Shown: positions 44,341 through 55,879, counted from the first letter of the stretch. The stretch is 64,000 bases of DNA from Dama dama (GCF_033118175.1 NC_083698.1:72013001-72077000), one strand, 5' to 3'. Numbers and translations: made by a program. Notes: generated by a model not told the origin, from the letters alone.

Positions 44341-45267
44341 ATTCTTATCCCCACATCCAGGAAAGTAGACCAATTGCATGTCACCAGGGAAGAATATTCA
44401 CTCCTGTCCCTGCCCACATCATCTTTTTCCTGCAGCCTGAGGCTCTGATGAGAATTTATCCATTGGTCTTCATGGCAAACACAGGAGGATGAGGCATGTG
44501 AAGGGGATGTGACACAGGAAGAAGGACCAGGGAGACACATAGAGAGCTCCAGAAAGGAATCAGTGCATTTGGGTATCAGTTTTATTATAAAATTATTAAC
44601 ACTGCATCTTTAGTAGGTAGATTTATCTGAACCCAAGATAGCATATGGGGTATGTAGAAACTAGAAAGAATACGGGCCCCAGCTAGTCACATCCCTGTCT
44701 ACCCCAAGAGGGCATCTGGCCAGGCCTTGTGTGGGTGACTGATAACATGTGGGGTGGCTGAGCACAAGGCCTAGAATGTGGGATGGCTACCAGATTTTCT
44801 TAAAGAAATGAGAGAAATCCATATCTCTAACATCATCACAGATGTATTATCCTAACTCCCAGGCCCCCATTCAGGGTTGCACGCATAATCTTATATTTCT
44901 CCATAATCTAACCCTGTGTTTGGAAAGTCGACTGTTCTCTTCTCTCTTGAAAATTGGCTCAGGGTTTTCTGCAATTCCTTGTCTGCAGTTAAGGTCCAGT
45001 CAACTTTGCAAACCCATTCACCTTCTCAGGGCAAAAGTTCCCCTTATGAAGACCCTCAGGCACATGTGCCCTGAAAATTAGGGAGCTGCTCTTTTCAGCC
45101 CTGTTTAGGTCAGAGCCAAAGAAACCTAAAATCTGTGGGCTAGAAGTCAGAGTTGAATGGCTCTGGACTCAGGACTCAGACAGAGAAAGGGGAGATAACT
45201 CATCATGATGGATCTCTGGAGCAGTCAACAGGTTCTATGCACTCAGCCCATAAAATGGCCCTTGGGA
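44341..45267. other. Unassigned DNA
   Basis: About 900 bases, GC-moderate, no gene or repeat recognised. Confidence 0.4.
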
Positions 45268-45375
45268 GGAGAGGTACTAGAATCCATTTTACAGATGAAG
45301 AAAGAGGAGGTTCTGCAAGTTTATGGAAAGTGACCCAGGTCACATAGCCAATGATGTAGCCAAGAGGTAAACCAA
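45268..45375 (-). repeat. MIR SINE, antisense
   Basis: GAATCCATTTTACAGATGAA, GAAAGAGGAGGTTCTGC and GTGACCCAGGTCACATAGCC follow the reverse-complement MIR core. Confidence 0.65.
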
Positions 45376-45744
45376 AGTCTAAGTGGCCTCCAAAAACAAA
45401 ACCCCTTCCACTTTCATCTATTTGTGCTCAGATTTGCCAAGCTCCACTGATGCAGGGGAGCACCTACAAATGTCCATCTCTGACACAGCTGACAACCCAT
45501 GATGTTCCCACTGAAGTCTGCCCATGATTATCTCCAGGTTCTAAGGAATCGGGACCAAGAAGACCAATGCTTTTGGCACAAAGGAAATAGTTACTGTACG
45601 GCAGTAACTCTTTTTGGACTAAAAGAATTTGGGAGCTGAGAGCTCAAATTTTGAACATTTTAAATCCCAACCAATCCCTTTGTGCTATGAAATCTCATGG
45701 AATCTGCAATAGTGACATAGTGCAGAGTAATCTGCACAGAGAGA
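45376..45744. other. Unassigned DNA
   Basis: Nothing recognised. Confidence 0.4.
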
Positions 45745-45880
45745 TCTCATCTCAGTTTCCAGCTTTTCTTTCAAATATTTGTGTGATTTGGAACCAGTTA
45801 TTTAGCCTGTCTGGACCTCAGGTCTCAACCTGCTTTAAAGGATTGTTGTCAAAACTAAACAAGATAATGAACCTGAAATT
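45745..45880 (+). repeat. MIR SINE
   Basis: TTTGTGTGATTTGGAACCAG, TTATTTAGCCTGTCTGGACC, TCAGGTCTCAACCTG, GGATTGTTGTCAAAACTAAA and CAAGATAATGAACC match MIR from the GTGTGACC part to the AAATGAGATAATG part. Confidence 0.7.
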
Positions 45881-46472
45881 GCTCCGTACTTTCTGTGTTG
45901 ACTGGTATAACAATTTCTGGTTCAGGAAAGTACCTATTACAGAAATAACCCCCCTCTGATAGCAGGGGAAATGAATTGCTTCCTTTCTATTTACATTGTT
46001 ACCTAGTTGACCACCTAGACTGTCACCAACATTAATTGTGTTACTGAAAGGATGAATAATTGGCCAAAACCAAGGTCATGTGCTGCTCTACACTGGACTT
46101 GAAGATGCCCCTGATCTTCCTTCTCACCTCACACTGTATTTAGAAACATTTCTGCTGCATATGGTGTTTTATAAAAATTCTTCTTTTTCTCTAAAACATA
46201 GATGGTGAAATTCCACACAAACAAAGTTGAGTTCAGAATTTGTTTATGAGGACTTGCTTAATGGTTGCCAAGTGGTGATTTCTGCTCATTGGGAGAAACT
46301 CATCACCAGAGGAAGCCATGGGTGCAAACGGTGGCAAAACGATTCTTCAGCTTCGGTTCTATGGGAGGAATTGACAAAGCTCTTATGAAAAAACTGAGTG
46401 TGGGGTTTTGGTATTCTGAAATGCCTTCCTCTATCTGAACTAAGGCATATACACTTTGAAGTTTAACATTGC
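45881..46472. other. Unassigned DNA
   Basis: About 590 bases with nothing recognised. Confidence 0.4.
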
Positions 46473-46473
46473 A

Positions 46474-46529
<56 letters not shown>
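46473..46529. repeat. (CT)n(CA)n microsatellite
   Basis: About 9 CT units followed by about 19 CA units, ending CATGCATTCATAG. Purine-pyrimidine alternation could adopt Z-DNA. Confidence 0.96.
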
Positions 46530-46530
<1 letters not shown>

Positions 46531-47793
46531 CATTCATAGACACCCAGAAGCAGAAGCAGAACATTTCCCAGTAATTGAGATAATGCTTTTGATAATCTCT
46601 TGTATTAAAAACAATGCAATTTTTCACACACATTGGATGTCTGATGTATAGTATCTGCTTAATAATTTTAAGAGATTATTGAAAGAAGCAGATGTCACTA
46701 TCCTCTTCTTTACCACCTCCCTTCCCCCCACCAAAAAAATGCCTCCTCAGCTGCTAATTATAAGGAGACTGATCCCAGTTTTAGGAGGGACTGGTTAAAT
46801 TCACCAAAGCATTGCTCAAGTCTATGGTTCTCTTAGCTTAATTTACATGCCTAGCAACATTTCAGAATATGAATGGAAGGTCACATTTTTCCAAACTTAG
46901 AATCTTGTTTCAAAGAAAAGCAAAGCTTCCTGGTACAGAAGATGAAAGGCTTAAAAAAAAATCTTTTGACGAAGACTCTTTGGACATTAAATAGCTTATT
47001 AAATAGTGCTTTGATGAATTACAGTAAGTGTAAATAAATAAGAAACATATGGATTGGATTTCCTTTGAAATATAAATGGATTTGAATTAACAAGAAAAAG
47101 AACTGTTTGTTTTTTAACCGAACAAACAAACAAACAAAACCCTGGAAATAGGACATAGACTATTGCTGCTTCAAGAATTTCCCATGTCGATTTTCAATTT
47201 ATATAAAACCTACTTGTCAAGACATGGAAAAAGGCACTAATTTTGGATATTGCTTGGTTATTATTCAAAATAGATGCTTGTCAATATACATTGTGTTAAG
47301 TATGTTGATGTATTTTGAGACAATCCATGCTGTCATCTGTTTAATCTGACTTGAATGTTCTCAGGTTGAATAAAAGACACACTACTTTCTCTAGGTCATT
47401 AAAACCAAACAAATCTCCATCATTAGTTCATGTGTAAAACTTCCCTGTTTTCTGCTCTGAAAAATTACATTATTATTTAAAAACTGCTTTTAAAAAAGAC
47501 AAGGTTGCTGTTGGAGTTGTTTGGAATGAACGTATTTTCCTATGAAATTAAGGCTCATCCAGCAACTCTGTTTAGAAATGAGAAATCCATGAAGCCAGTG
47601 AAGCAGGAATGTGGGTTATAAATAAATAGGAAATTAACATGAGGTGCATTGGCCTGGCCCTTGGGAAGTTTTACTACAGACTGAGCTTTTGTTCTATCTA
47701 GTTTCTGTATTCATTTCCCACATAACCTTTGGTGTAGCTAAAATTAGGGGAATAGGAAAAAAGAGTTTGAGCCTCCCAGAAAGCAACAACAAT
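46530..47793. other. Unassigned AT-rich DNA, repeat-poor
   Basis: About 1.25 kb with only an (AACA)n run at 47121-47139 and no transposon recognised. Together with 9191-10250 it is the best place to look for conserved non-coding elements. Confidence 0.4.
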
Positions 47794-47807
47794 AAAAAGT
47801 GGCAATA

Positions 47808-48537
47808 GCTATGGAAAACAGTGTGGAGATTTCTTAAAAAACTGGAAATAGAACTGCCATATGACCCAGCAATCCCACTTCTGGGCATACACACTGAGGA
47901 AACCAGATCTGAAAGAGACACGTGCACCCCAATGTTCATCGCAGCACTGTTTATAATAGCCAGGACATGGAAGCAACCTAGATGCCCATCAGCAGATGAA
48001 TGGATAAGGAAGCTGTGGTACATATACACCATGGAATATTACTCAGCCATTAAAAAGAATTCATTTGAACCAGTCCTAATGAGATGGATGAAGCTGGAGC
48101 CCATTATACAGAGTGAAGTAAGCCAGAAAGATAAAGAACATTACAGCATACTGACACGTGTATATGGAATTTAGAAAGGTGATAACGATAACCCTATATG
48201 CAGAACAGAAAAAGAGACACAGAAATACAGAACAGACTTTTGAACTTTGTGGGAGAATGTGAGGGTGGGATATTTCAAAAGAACAGCATGTATGCTATCT
48301 ATGGTGAAACAGATCACCAGCCCAGGTGGGATGCACGAGACAAGTGCTCCGGCCTGGTGCACTGGGAAGACCCAGAGGAATCGGGTGGAGAGGGAGGTGG
48401 GAGGGGGGATCGGGATTGGGAATACATGTAAATCCATGGCTGATTCATATCAATGTATGACAAAACCCACTGGAGAAAAAAAATAAAAATAATAAAAAAA
48501 AAATAAATAAAACAACATAGATACAGGAAAAAAAAAA
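47808..48537 (+). mobile_element. Young 5'-truncated bovid L1 with TSD
   Basis: Starts inside ORF2 and keeps the last ~118 codons open to the natural stop at 48172-48174 (ELPYDPAIPLLGIHTEE, WKQPRCPSADEWIRKLWYI, TMEYYSAIKKN). A 3' UTR and an A-rich tail follow. The target-site duplication AAAAAGTGGCAATA is at 47794-47807 and 48538-48551. The intact ORF2 end and low divergence make it the youngest L1 in the window. It carries no promoter, endonuclease or RT, so it cannot move. The tail is double (see finding). Confidence 0.96.
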
Positions 48538-48574
48538 AAAAAGTGGCAATAACAAAGAATAATACTAATTCCCC

Positions 48575-48720
48575 CTTGGTGCCTACACTGTGAAGGCCAC
48601 TGTGATGACATCTTCATTTTTCTTTCCTTATTTAGCTTTCACAGAAAACTTCTAAGGTAGAAGCTACCATCTCCATTTTGCAGTTCAGGAAACAGGATCA
48701 TCTGGAGCTCCTGGCATCCT
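48575..48720 (-). repeat. MIR SINE, antisense
   Basis: TTGGTGCCTACACTGTGAAG, TTAGCTTTCACAGAAAACTT, CTCCATTTTGCAGTTCAGGA and AACAGGATC follow the reverse-complement MIR order. Confidence 0.65.
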
Positions 48721-49879
48721 GAGATAATTATTGCTAATCTAACTCTAGCTTGGTACTGTCACAATAAAAGAACAACTTAGAAACTCACCTGCCTGTGTGG
48801 CCAACCTCTTCTTTTCCTTATTTTTTCTGGCATGGATGGTCTATCACAGACTTTTGACCAGCACACTCATGCCAGAGATTGCAAAATTAAAAAGGAAGTT
48901 CAGGGAATACCAAGAGTAGGAATGGGTATATCCCAAAAGTTTCAAGTTCAAAGTGTCATTATTTTGGAAAGCAAAACAAGACAATTGGTTATCATTTCCC
49001 TACCACCTGTGCAGTCCATCCACTTGTTGTCTGGGTCTTCTGCTGACTTTTTCTAATTTTGTGTAAGATTAAGTGAGTTCTGATGACAGGTTCAGTAGCA
49101 TGGATTTCATTTCTGGAAGGAAAGGTATGGCAGTCATGATCACATGACTCTCATGTGATCACAGGTAGGATTCCTGTTAGCGCAGACCATTTGTTCTTGG
49201 AAAGAGCGTTTTGAAAGAGCAAGTCTTCCCAAAGGAAACTCGTTGGTGGCTTCCTGCAAAGGCTCTGAATTTCGGAAGGTTAAGTGGGGTAGCTTGGCGT
49301 GAGTACATGAGTTTATGATATGCCTCTAGAATCAGCTCACAGCATCAGCAGAGTGTGACCAAATCTTTCCTGTGCACAGTTCACAATTGTACAACTGAAA
49401 TGTTTCAGGATGTTTCAGAGTTGTTTTGGAAAGGTTATGTGGTTTTCCCATGAAAAGAAACAATCATAAAAAGCTTTTTGGTTTGGAAGGAAAGGCCGCA
49501 TTGACTACTCAAAAATACTGTCTGCTCTCAAGAGAATATCTCTACTCTTTGTGGCAAACCCCAAATAATCATTCCTTTTTATTTTATGGTGCCTTTTAGT
49601 TTATAAACACTTTTATATGCACCCTATTATATTTTCACCTGATCTTATTAACACTTAGCTCGTAATTCCTCAGAATGGCTTTGTGATGTATTGAATATCT
49701 CTACCATCCCTGACATAGAGACTCCATCGTGCATAAAATAGTGACCTCTGAGTGGCCAAGACCAAGGACTCCACTACTCTACTGCATGGTCATCTACTGG
49801 AGAGGTTAAGAAGATTCCGTTTTTACTTTGCTTTGATGTATTAGCATTTGCCATTATATAAAAAGCAGCAACCAAACCC
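48721..49879. other. Unassigned DNA with a perfect hairpin
   Basis: About 1.15 kb. Apart from a possible antisense MIR at 49590-49790 (TTATAAACACTTTTATATGC ... TGGCCAAGACCAAGGACTCC, weak) nothing is recognised. The hairpin at 49137-49161 is listed separately. Confidence 0.4.
49137..49161. promoter_or_regulatory. Perfect inverted repeat with two TCAYGTGA-type E-boxes
   Basis: TGATCACATGA, spacer CTC, TCATGTGATCA: an 11-bp perfect stem. Each arm contains the octamer TCATGTGA (or its complement), the M-box core bound by MITF/TFE-family bHLH-Zip factors. The sequence is directly visible; binding in vivo is unproven and the motif can occur by chance. Confidence 0.35.
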
Positions 49880-50080
49880 TTTTTGAGGCTCTCTTTTCTT
49901 GTCTGGAATGTGAAGATAATAATGCCTATGTTCCAGGGCTGTCATGAGGAAAGATGGGATGCACATTATGAAAATCTTTCGAAAGCTGTGCCTGGGTTCT
50001 ACCATGCTCCCGCATTTCCTCTTTGGGGCAGTTGCTTATTGGCTGAGGTGCTGTACAAATAATAGATGTTGTTATCATAT
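49880..50080 (+). repeat. MIR SINE
   Basis: GAGGCTCTCTTTTCTTGTCT, GGAATGTGAAGATAATAATG, CCTATGTTCCAGGGCTGTCA, TGAGGAAAGATGGGATGCAC and AAAGCTGTGCCTGG match MIR from the CCTCAGTTTC part to the 3' end. Confidence 0.7.
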
Positions 50081-50244
50081 AGATAAAGGTTAAATACATG
50101 AAGATCTAGGACCTCCAATCACCATCACTGATGTATTTATCTTTAAATTGTTAAATGACCAGTCTTAGGTGCACAAAATGAACTTCTTGGTATTACCTCT
50201 CACTAAGTAAAATTCCAGTTCCTTATAAAATGGCACCACTGTTG

Positions 50245-50520
50245 TTCAAGTTGAAAACCAAGGCAATCTTTTTGAATACTTTTTTAACCCCTAGATTTAA
50301 ATCATCTACAAACCCTGTCCCAAATATATCCCAGTTAAAATTTTAAATATTTTTGTTTCTGGCTCTATTTACTCTTTATCTAGTGCCATGCCTATCGGAA
50401 TACAACCCCTGAGAAGTCTGGTCTTGCTAGCTGATTTTTTGGTTGCTGTTGTCATATCTCCAACACTTTGAACAGTGTCTGACATTTAGAAGGCAGTCCA
50501 ATCATCAGTTGCTTAAAGAA
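50245..50520 (+). repeat. Probable L2 fragment
   Basis: AAAACCAAGGCAATC, AAATCATCTACAAACCCTGT, then CATATCTCCAACACTTTGAA and CAGTGTCTGACATTTAGAAG resemble L2 coding 3' sequence and its terminal GTGCCTGGCACATAG. Weak. Confidence 0.4.
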
Positions 50521-50979
50521 ATAATAAATTGGTCATCATCTATCTTTCTATAAGTTATCAAAAATAGAGGTGTATTTGTGTAACTTATCTAGTATTTATC
50601 TCACTAGCTTGAGTAAACAACAACATGAAAAACGAATCTCTTATTTTCATTTTCTTGCCACATACAAAATTCTGATACCTCCCCTCCATGCAATGATCTC
50701 CTTCCACCATATCTAGGAGAAATTTTAATTTTGGCCAACTGTATAAAAGTCTAAGAAGAGTCTCACCTGCTCAAATATTTCTTGAGAAGCTTCCTGAGTG
50801 ATGCTGCTTTTCAGAGAGAAGCAGTTACCCAGATTCAGGTCCTTCCCTATTGGAGCCTTTCCTCAGTTTTGTCCACCACCGTGATGGAGAAGACAGCTGT
50901 ATGACGCAGTCTATGCTAACAATGCATTTCTAACATGGGCACAACACACAGCGATATTATTGTGCTTTCTTTCAACTTT
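50521..50979. other. Unassigned DNA
   Basis: Nothing recognised. Confidence 0.4.
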
Positions 50980-51480
50980 TTTATTTTGAAATAATCATAG
51001 ACTCACAGGAATTTGTAGAAAAGCTGTACAAGAGGCCCCATGTACTCTTCATCCTCCTCCAGCACCATCAGCACCTCCCAGATCTAGAGTGAAACATTAG
51101 CATTAGGATGCTGGAATACGGAACAATCCACAGAATTTACTGAGTGTTCACCCAGTATACACACATTTATGTTCATGTGTGTGGTTCTTTTTTTTTTTTA
51201 AACACATCACCAAAATTGAGATGCAGAGCAGCTCTTCCTCCACAGACTTTCTTGCCTTCTCTTTAGAAACATCTCTATTCTGAGACCCTAATCCCTGGCA
51301 ATCTAATTAGTTTTCTGATCTAATATGTTCCTATGGGCTTGTTATTTTGAGAAGGCTGTATAAATGAAATACAGTAGGTACTTTTTTGAAATTGGCTTAA
51401 AACTATTTAGTATAATATCTGGAGGTCCATCCACTCATGCATGTATCACCCACCCTTTCCTTTTCATTACTGAGTAGTAT
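50980..51480 (-). mobile_element. Old L1M 3' UTR, antisense
   Basis: GAAATAATCATAGACTCACA, TCCTCCAGCACCATCAGCAC, GGCAATCTAATTAGTTTTCT and GGAGGTCCATCCACTCATGC resemble an old L1 3' UTR in antisense (CAACCACTAATCTACTTTC ... AAGGTTCATCCATG). Confidence 0.5.
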
Positions 51481-52255
51481 TGGCATTTGCATGGTCTGAG
51501 TCTGCTGGTGGTTCTGTCTGCGTCTTTCGATTTCATGTGATGCATTGAATGACAGAAACCTCACTGAATGGGACTGAGATGTAGTTGGGATGAGGGTCCC
51601 CTGGAGAGGTTAAGTCAGCATGGATGAAAAGGCAGTTTTGGCAGGAAGACTAATTCAGATTGAGTCAAACTGAAACAGTAAGAAATTAAGAGACAACAGT
51701 TTAGAAGAAAGATAAAGACATCCAATGATTTCAATTAAATTACATCTTTTTGACAATATACTGGTTTCAAAAAATAACCAGAAATAAGTTATGCTTCACT
51801 CAATTTGATGATTATAAACATTATTCTTAATTTAAAAAATCAACTTCCCAGAATTAGTGTAACAAGTTTCACTGAGGTACATTTATCTTCACACAGGACA
51901 GTAAGACACAAATGGGCCCAAACCAGGCACAAATATATTTCTTCATGAGTTTACTTCCCAAATTGGAATACTGTTGAAATGATGCCAACCTAGGGCACCT
52001 CCAAAATTTTGAATCCCTTGGATACTTTGGGGGATGGGCCCACCTGCAAGGCTCACTAGGTTTCTGAATCTAAACAAAGTGGACCCTGGGCAGCTCCAAA
52101 ACCTGGGAATTTGGGTTATTGAAAAAGCCATTCTGAGACTTCAGCAAGAGAGAGGAACACAAAGAATATCCAGAAAGTGTTGTCTGGCAGAAGGTTGGAT
52201 TCCATCTACATCAGCAGGATGCAGAGAAAGGGAAGCAAAGGCTCAGGAGAAATAA
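51481..52255. other. Unassigned DNA
   Basis: About 775 bases; no repeat or gene recognised. Confidence 0.4.
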
Positions 52256-52275
52256 GAACTAGCGTCTCCTTGTGG

Positions 52276-52278
52276 TAA

Positions 52279-52321
<43 letters not shown>
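52276..52321. repeat. (CA)n microsatellite
   Basis: About 22 CA units at the 5' edge of the truncated L1, grown from the L1's own short CA stretch. Confidence 0.97.
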
Positions 52322-52324
<3 letters not shown>

Positions 52325-52361
52325 TAATATTACTCAGCCATAAAAAAGAATAGAGTAATGG

Positions 52362-52578
52362 CTTCCCAGGTGGTACTAGTAATAAAGAACACATCTGCCA
52401 ATGTAAGAGACATGGGTTCGATCCCTGTGTTGGGAAGATCCTTCCCTGGAGGAAGAAATGGCAACCCACTCCAGTATTCTTGCCTGGAGAATCCCATGGA
52501 CAGAGGAGCCTGGTGGGCTATGATCCACGGGGTCACAAGAGTCAGACACCACTGAGCACTGAGCACGCAGCACACAAA
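52362..52578 (+). repeat. Bov-tA SINE inside L1
   Basis: Head GGCTTCCCAGGTGGTACTAG, intact B box GGGTTCGATCCC near 52415, body ACTCCAGTATTCTTGCCTGG, end AGAGTCAGACACCACTGAGC. Well preserved and younger than its host L1. Confidence 0.96.
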
Positions 52579-53036
52579 CCATTTGCAGCAACAGGGATGG
52601 ACCCAGAGGTTATCACACTGAGTGAGGTCAGACACAGAAAGACAAATACCACGTGATATCTCTTACATGTGGGATCTAAAAAAAAAAAAAAAAAAGATGC
52701 AAAGCCTATTTGCAACATAGTAACAGACTCACAGACATAGAAAATAGATTTATGGTTACCAAAAGAGAAAATTAAGGAGGGATAAATTAGAAGATGGAAT
52801 TAACAGATACTTACTACTATATACAAAATAGATAAACAGCTAGTCCTACTGTATACCACAGGGAACTATATTCAATATCTTGGAATAATCTATAATGGAA
52901 AAGAAAAAGAGTGGATATATATGCATAACTGAATCACTTTGTTTTACACCTGGAACTAATACAATATTGTAAATCAACTATACGTTAATTTTAAATAAAA
53001 GAGGAACTAGAGTCTCCTTGAACTGAACTGAACTGT

Positions 53037-53544
53037 CACGTCAAACCAGGCAGTGCTTCATGCTATCCAAACAGACCGCCTGTGCCACATGCCCTGCATG
53101 AGGCTATAGTGGTAAAGCTGTGGAGCCAGAGTGAACAAGGATGGAAATGTGAAAATGAGTACCCACTGCCAGAGAGAGGAGGCTCTTTGATTCCCTGCAG
53201 GGGTTTGAGGGGTGAGTGGTGCCCCTAGGATAAATTCGATTCGAGCCTACGGCCACCTGTAGCCTCAGAGCCCCTGTGACTGGCTATGGGTGGTCCTCCT
53301 ACTGCCCCAGTCTCTCTGAAGACCCACACTCAAAAAGAGAGGGTTAGTCCCAGTGCTCACTTCCTCCTCCAATGTTTATGTTCTCTACTTTGGAAGTAAT
53401 TTTTATTCATCAGAGAGAAATATGTAAGTAATGATGTGAAAAACACCATCCCCACAAAGGAGCAGCTGGACAGAGTTGACTCCAAGCAGTCAATGTGATC
53501 ACTGGTCCGTTTTCTTCCATTGCCCTCCCTTCTCTTCAGTCACT
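53037..53544. other. Unassigned DNA
   Basis: Nothing recognised. Just before it, 53021-53036 is a short AACTG triple repeat that resembles a BovB tail but has no BovB attached. Confidence 0.4.
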
Positions 53545-53760
53545 CTTTTGAGAATCTGCTGTGTGCCAGGAACACACTGATATAGATATATTAGATTGAA
53601 CTTACATACATATAACAAAGAATCAAGACAGAGAATTTGTCTTTGAAAACCTCTGTCCAGTGGAGGGTGAGGGAGTACCAACAAATACATAGACCTTTAT
53701 GATACAGAGTAATGTGAACATCGCTATGGAGATAAGTGATGCACAGTGCAGTGGGGGGAC
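53545..53760 (-). repeat. L2 LINE 3' part, antisense
   Basis: GAGAATCTGCTGTGTGCCAG, GAACACACTGATATAG, TCCAGTGGAGGGTGAGGGAG and GGAGATAAGTGATGCACAGT follow the reverse-complement L2 end (CTACTATGTGCCAGGCACTG ... TTCTAGTGGGGGAGACAG). Confidence 0.5.
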
Positions 53761-54744
53761 TGGACGGGAGTACTCTTCCAGTTACGTCTTGCTTTTTGGC
53801 ACCTGGCTCAACACATATTCAGCAATCATGCTTTGATGTTTGCTTCCTTTTAATTTTTTTTTTTTTTCCTTCAAGACTCTTTGAAGAACTTGGTCTCAGA
53901 GTTTCCTGACACAAATCTCCATTTACTATCTCCTTTGAAACAGTCCAACTACAGATCCTACACTTTAGGTAGGGCAGGGTCTTGGGGGAAACACTTGGAA
54001 GCTAGCCAAGATGCACAGAGTTAATTTCTCAAGAAGGATGAAACCATAGAAAAAGAACACTTCAGGCAGCTGTGGTTTCAGCCAGGGAAAATGTGCCAGG
54101 CCAGGAGTGGGCAGGAATCTACTCCATGGGACCAGGAGTCACGAGAAGCAAGTCCTAATTGAAGGGCAGGGCAGGGGCAGAGCAGGAAGGTCAGAACTAA
54201 AGCCACATTGCTTGCAGGATGCAAGAAATGTATCTCTAAGAGAAGCCGGCTGTCAGCTTTGTGGGCAATGTTCCAGGACTGAGTGGGGTTAGAAAAATTG
54301 GGATTGTCATGCCACAAAGCTGCATGTCCAGCTGCCAGTCAGTTCCAAGTGCAACTCAAGAAGCCATTCCCAGAAGTTTCATCCTGAGTCTTTAATCCCA
54401 TTCCAGTTATGGATATGCCTCGTTCTCTGGTCAAGGTTAGCACAGGCACCACGATAGCTGGGCCAGTCATGGTTCCCAGTAAGATGCTGTGCTACCAGCT
54501 GGGGATGATGAAATGGGGAAGCAGGGCCAGGGCTGAAGGACTCCTCCACCATCCTCAGCACCAGCCCCTTGGCCTCCTATAGCCCTCCCAGCCTGCAGAG
54601 AGCAGTGGACCACCTGATGAACCCAATCGCAAATGTCTTTACAATGCCCACTGCCACAAAGTGCAAACCACCCATCGAGGGTCGGGAAATAGGATTACAG
54701 ACTGAGGCATGCTTGTGAGTCCAAGAAATATGATGATTCAAATT
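53761..54744. other. Unassigned GC-moderate DNA
   Basis: About 980 bases; a T-run at 53858-53871. Short frames on both strands have no domain. No gene. Confidence 0.4.
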
Positions 54745-54835
54745 CCATTCATTTGCTCAACAAATATTTATTGAGGGTTTTATACATCCCAGGAAAGTCA
54801 GCAGTGAAGAAAACATATATAGAGGGCCAGGGAAG
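54745..54835 (-). repeat. L2 LINE 3' end, antisense
   Basis: CATTCATTTGCTCAACAAAT, ATTTATTGAGGGTTTTATAC and AGGAAAGTCAGCAGTGAAGA match the reverse complement of the L2 terminus. Confidence 0.55.
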
Positions 54836-55067
54836 AAGCAGAAAAAAAAGAACAGAGTTTATCTTTGGAGAAGTTTGATAGATTTGGTGTTGTTTGCACA
54901 TTACCTGGTGGCTTTTGGCCTTTGAGGTTAGCCCTCATTCTTCCTCAATTTTGGGAATGATGAATTTGAGAAAACTCCCTGAGGCCTCCTTGCTAACTCG
55001 GGCTTTATATAGATAGCCCTGTTGCAGAAAATTTTAAGTAAAGCTATACTGTTAATTGTATGCATGC

Positions 55068-55289
55068 ATGTCCATGCTGTCACTTCAGTTGTGTTTGACT
55101 CTGTGCACTGTATGGACTGTAGCCCGCCAGGCTTTTCTGTCTGTGAGATTCTCTAGGTAAGAATACTGGAGTGGGTTGCCACACCCTCCTCCAGGGGATA
55201 TTCCCAACCCAGGAATTGAACCCATGTCTCTTACGCTTCCTGCATTGGCCAGCAGGTTCTTTACCACTGGCACCACCTAGGAAGCCCAT
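55068..55289 (-). repeat. Bov-tA SINE
   Basis: Plus strand: CACTTCAGTTGTGTTTGACT, AGAATACTGGAGTGGGTTGC, GAATTGAACCCATGTCTC (B box complement), GGTTCTTTACCACTGGCACC and ACCTAGGAAGCCC. A full-length minus-strand copy. Confidence 0.95.
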
Positions 55290-55879
55290 TAATAGATTAC
55301 CCTCCCCAAGATCTCTTTCTAGAAACAGCATGCCAATGGCCACTTACTTCCAAGGGAGTGTGATTAAAATGCGACCTTGAATTTGGAATAGAAGGACTGT
55401 CTGAAGCTGGGCCTTTATCCTTTTGGCATCCTCTTGGGGTCTCTTTGTTTCTGTTTGCTAATCTGTAACTCAGCATAGTGTTCGTAGATATCTGGCTGTA
55501 CTTCCACAAAGATAATATAAGGCAGTTAATATAAAAGAATGTTGTAAAGCACAAATTTTTGCTACCTCAAATAGAGCAGCATTAGTTGTAATTATTAGTA
55601 ACAACCTGTCAATCTATGTTGGCAATGACATATGGATAAAAGAGAGAACCTGCCGGACAGTGGAAACTGCCTAACACCTATTTCTGAATTGGACACTTCA
55701 GAAATAAAATACAGAATGTGTCCTTCAGATATCCCTGATAAATATAGCAAAAATGAGAACGAAATATTATTCACGACATTTTGTCCACTGATGGGACACA
55801 TGCCAGTTCCTTTGGAGAGAAACACTAAATGTTTAAAGTAATTTATCACAATTTTTTTTTAAATGAGGACCATAGAAAA
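55290..55879. other. Unassigned DNA
   Basis: About 590 bases. Two overlapping frames of 69 (plus) and 84 (minus) codons at 55595-55849 lack any domain. Confidence 0.4.

Larger units (their letters stand above)
52273..53003 (+). mobile_element. 5'-truncated bovid L1 with 17-bp TSD, carrying (CA)n and a Bov-tA
   Basis: Left part: (CA)n then ATATTACTCAGCCATAAAAA. The Bov-tA occupies 52362-52578. The right part resumes ACCATTTGCAGCAACAGGGA, GGTTATCACACTGAGTGAGG, AATAGATTTATGGTTACC, GTATACCACAGGGAACTATA and ends TTAATTTTAAATAAAAGAG. The target-site duplication GAACTAG(C/A)GTCTCCTTG is at 52256-52272 and 53004-53020 with one mismatch. It contains only the ORF2 end and the 3' UTR. Confidence 0.95.

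Noticed and set aside
53021..53036. AACTG triple repeat resembling a BovB tail
   Set aside because: No BovB sequence precedes it once the L1 is removed; it is likely a chance pentanucleotide repeat.
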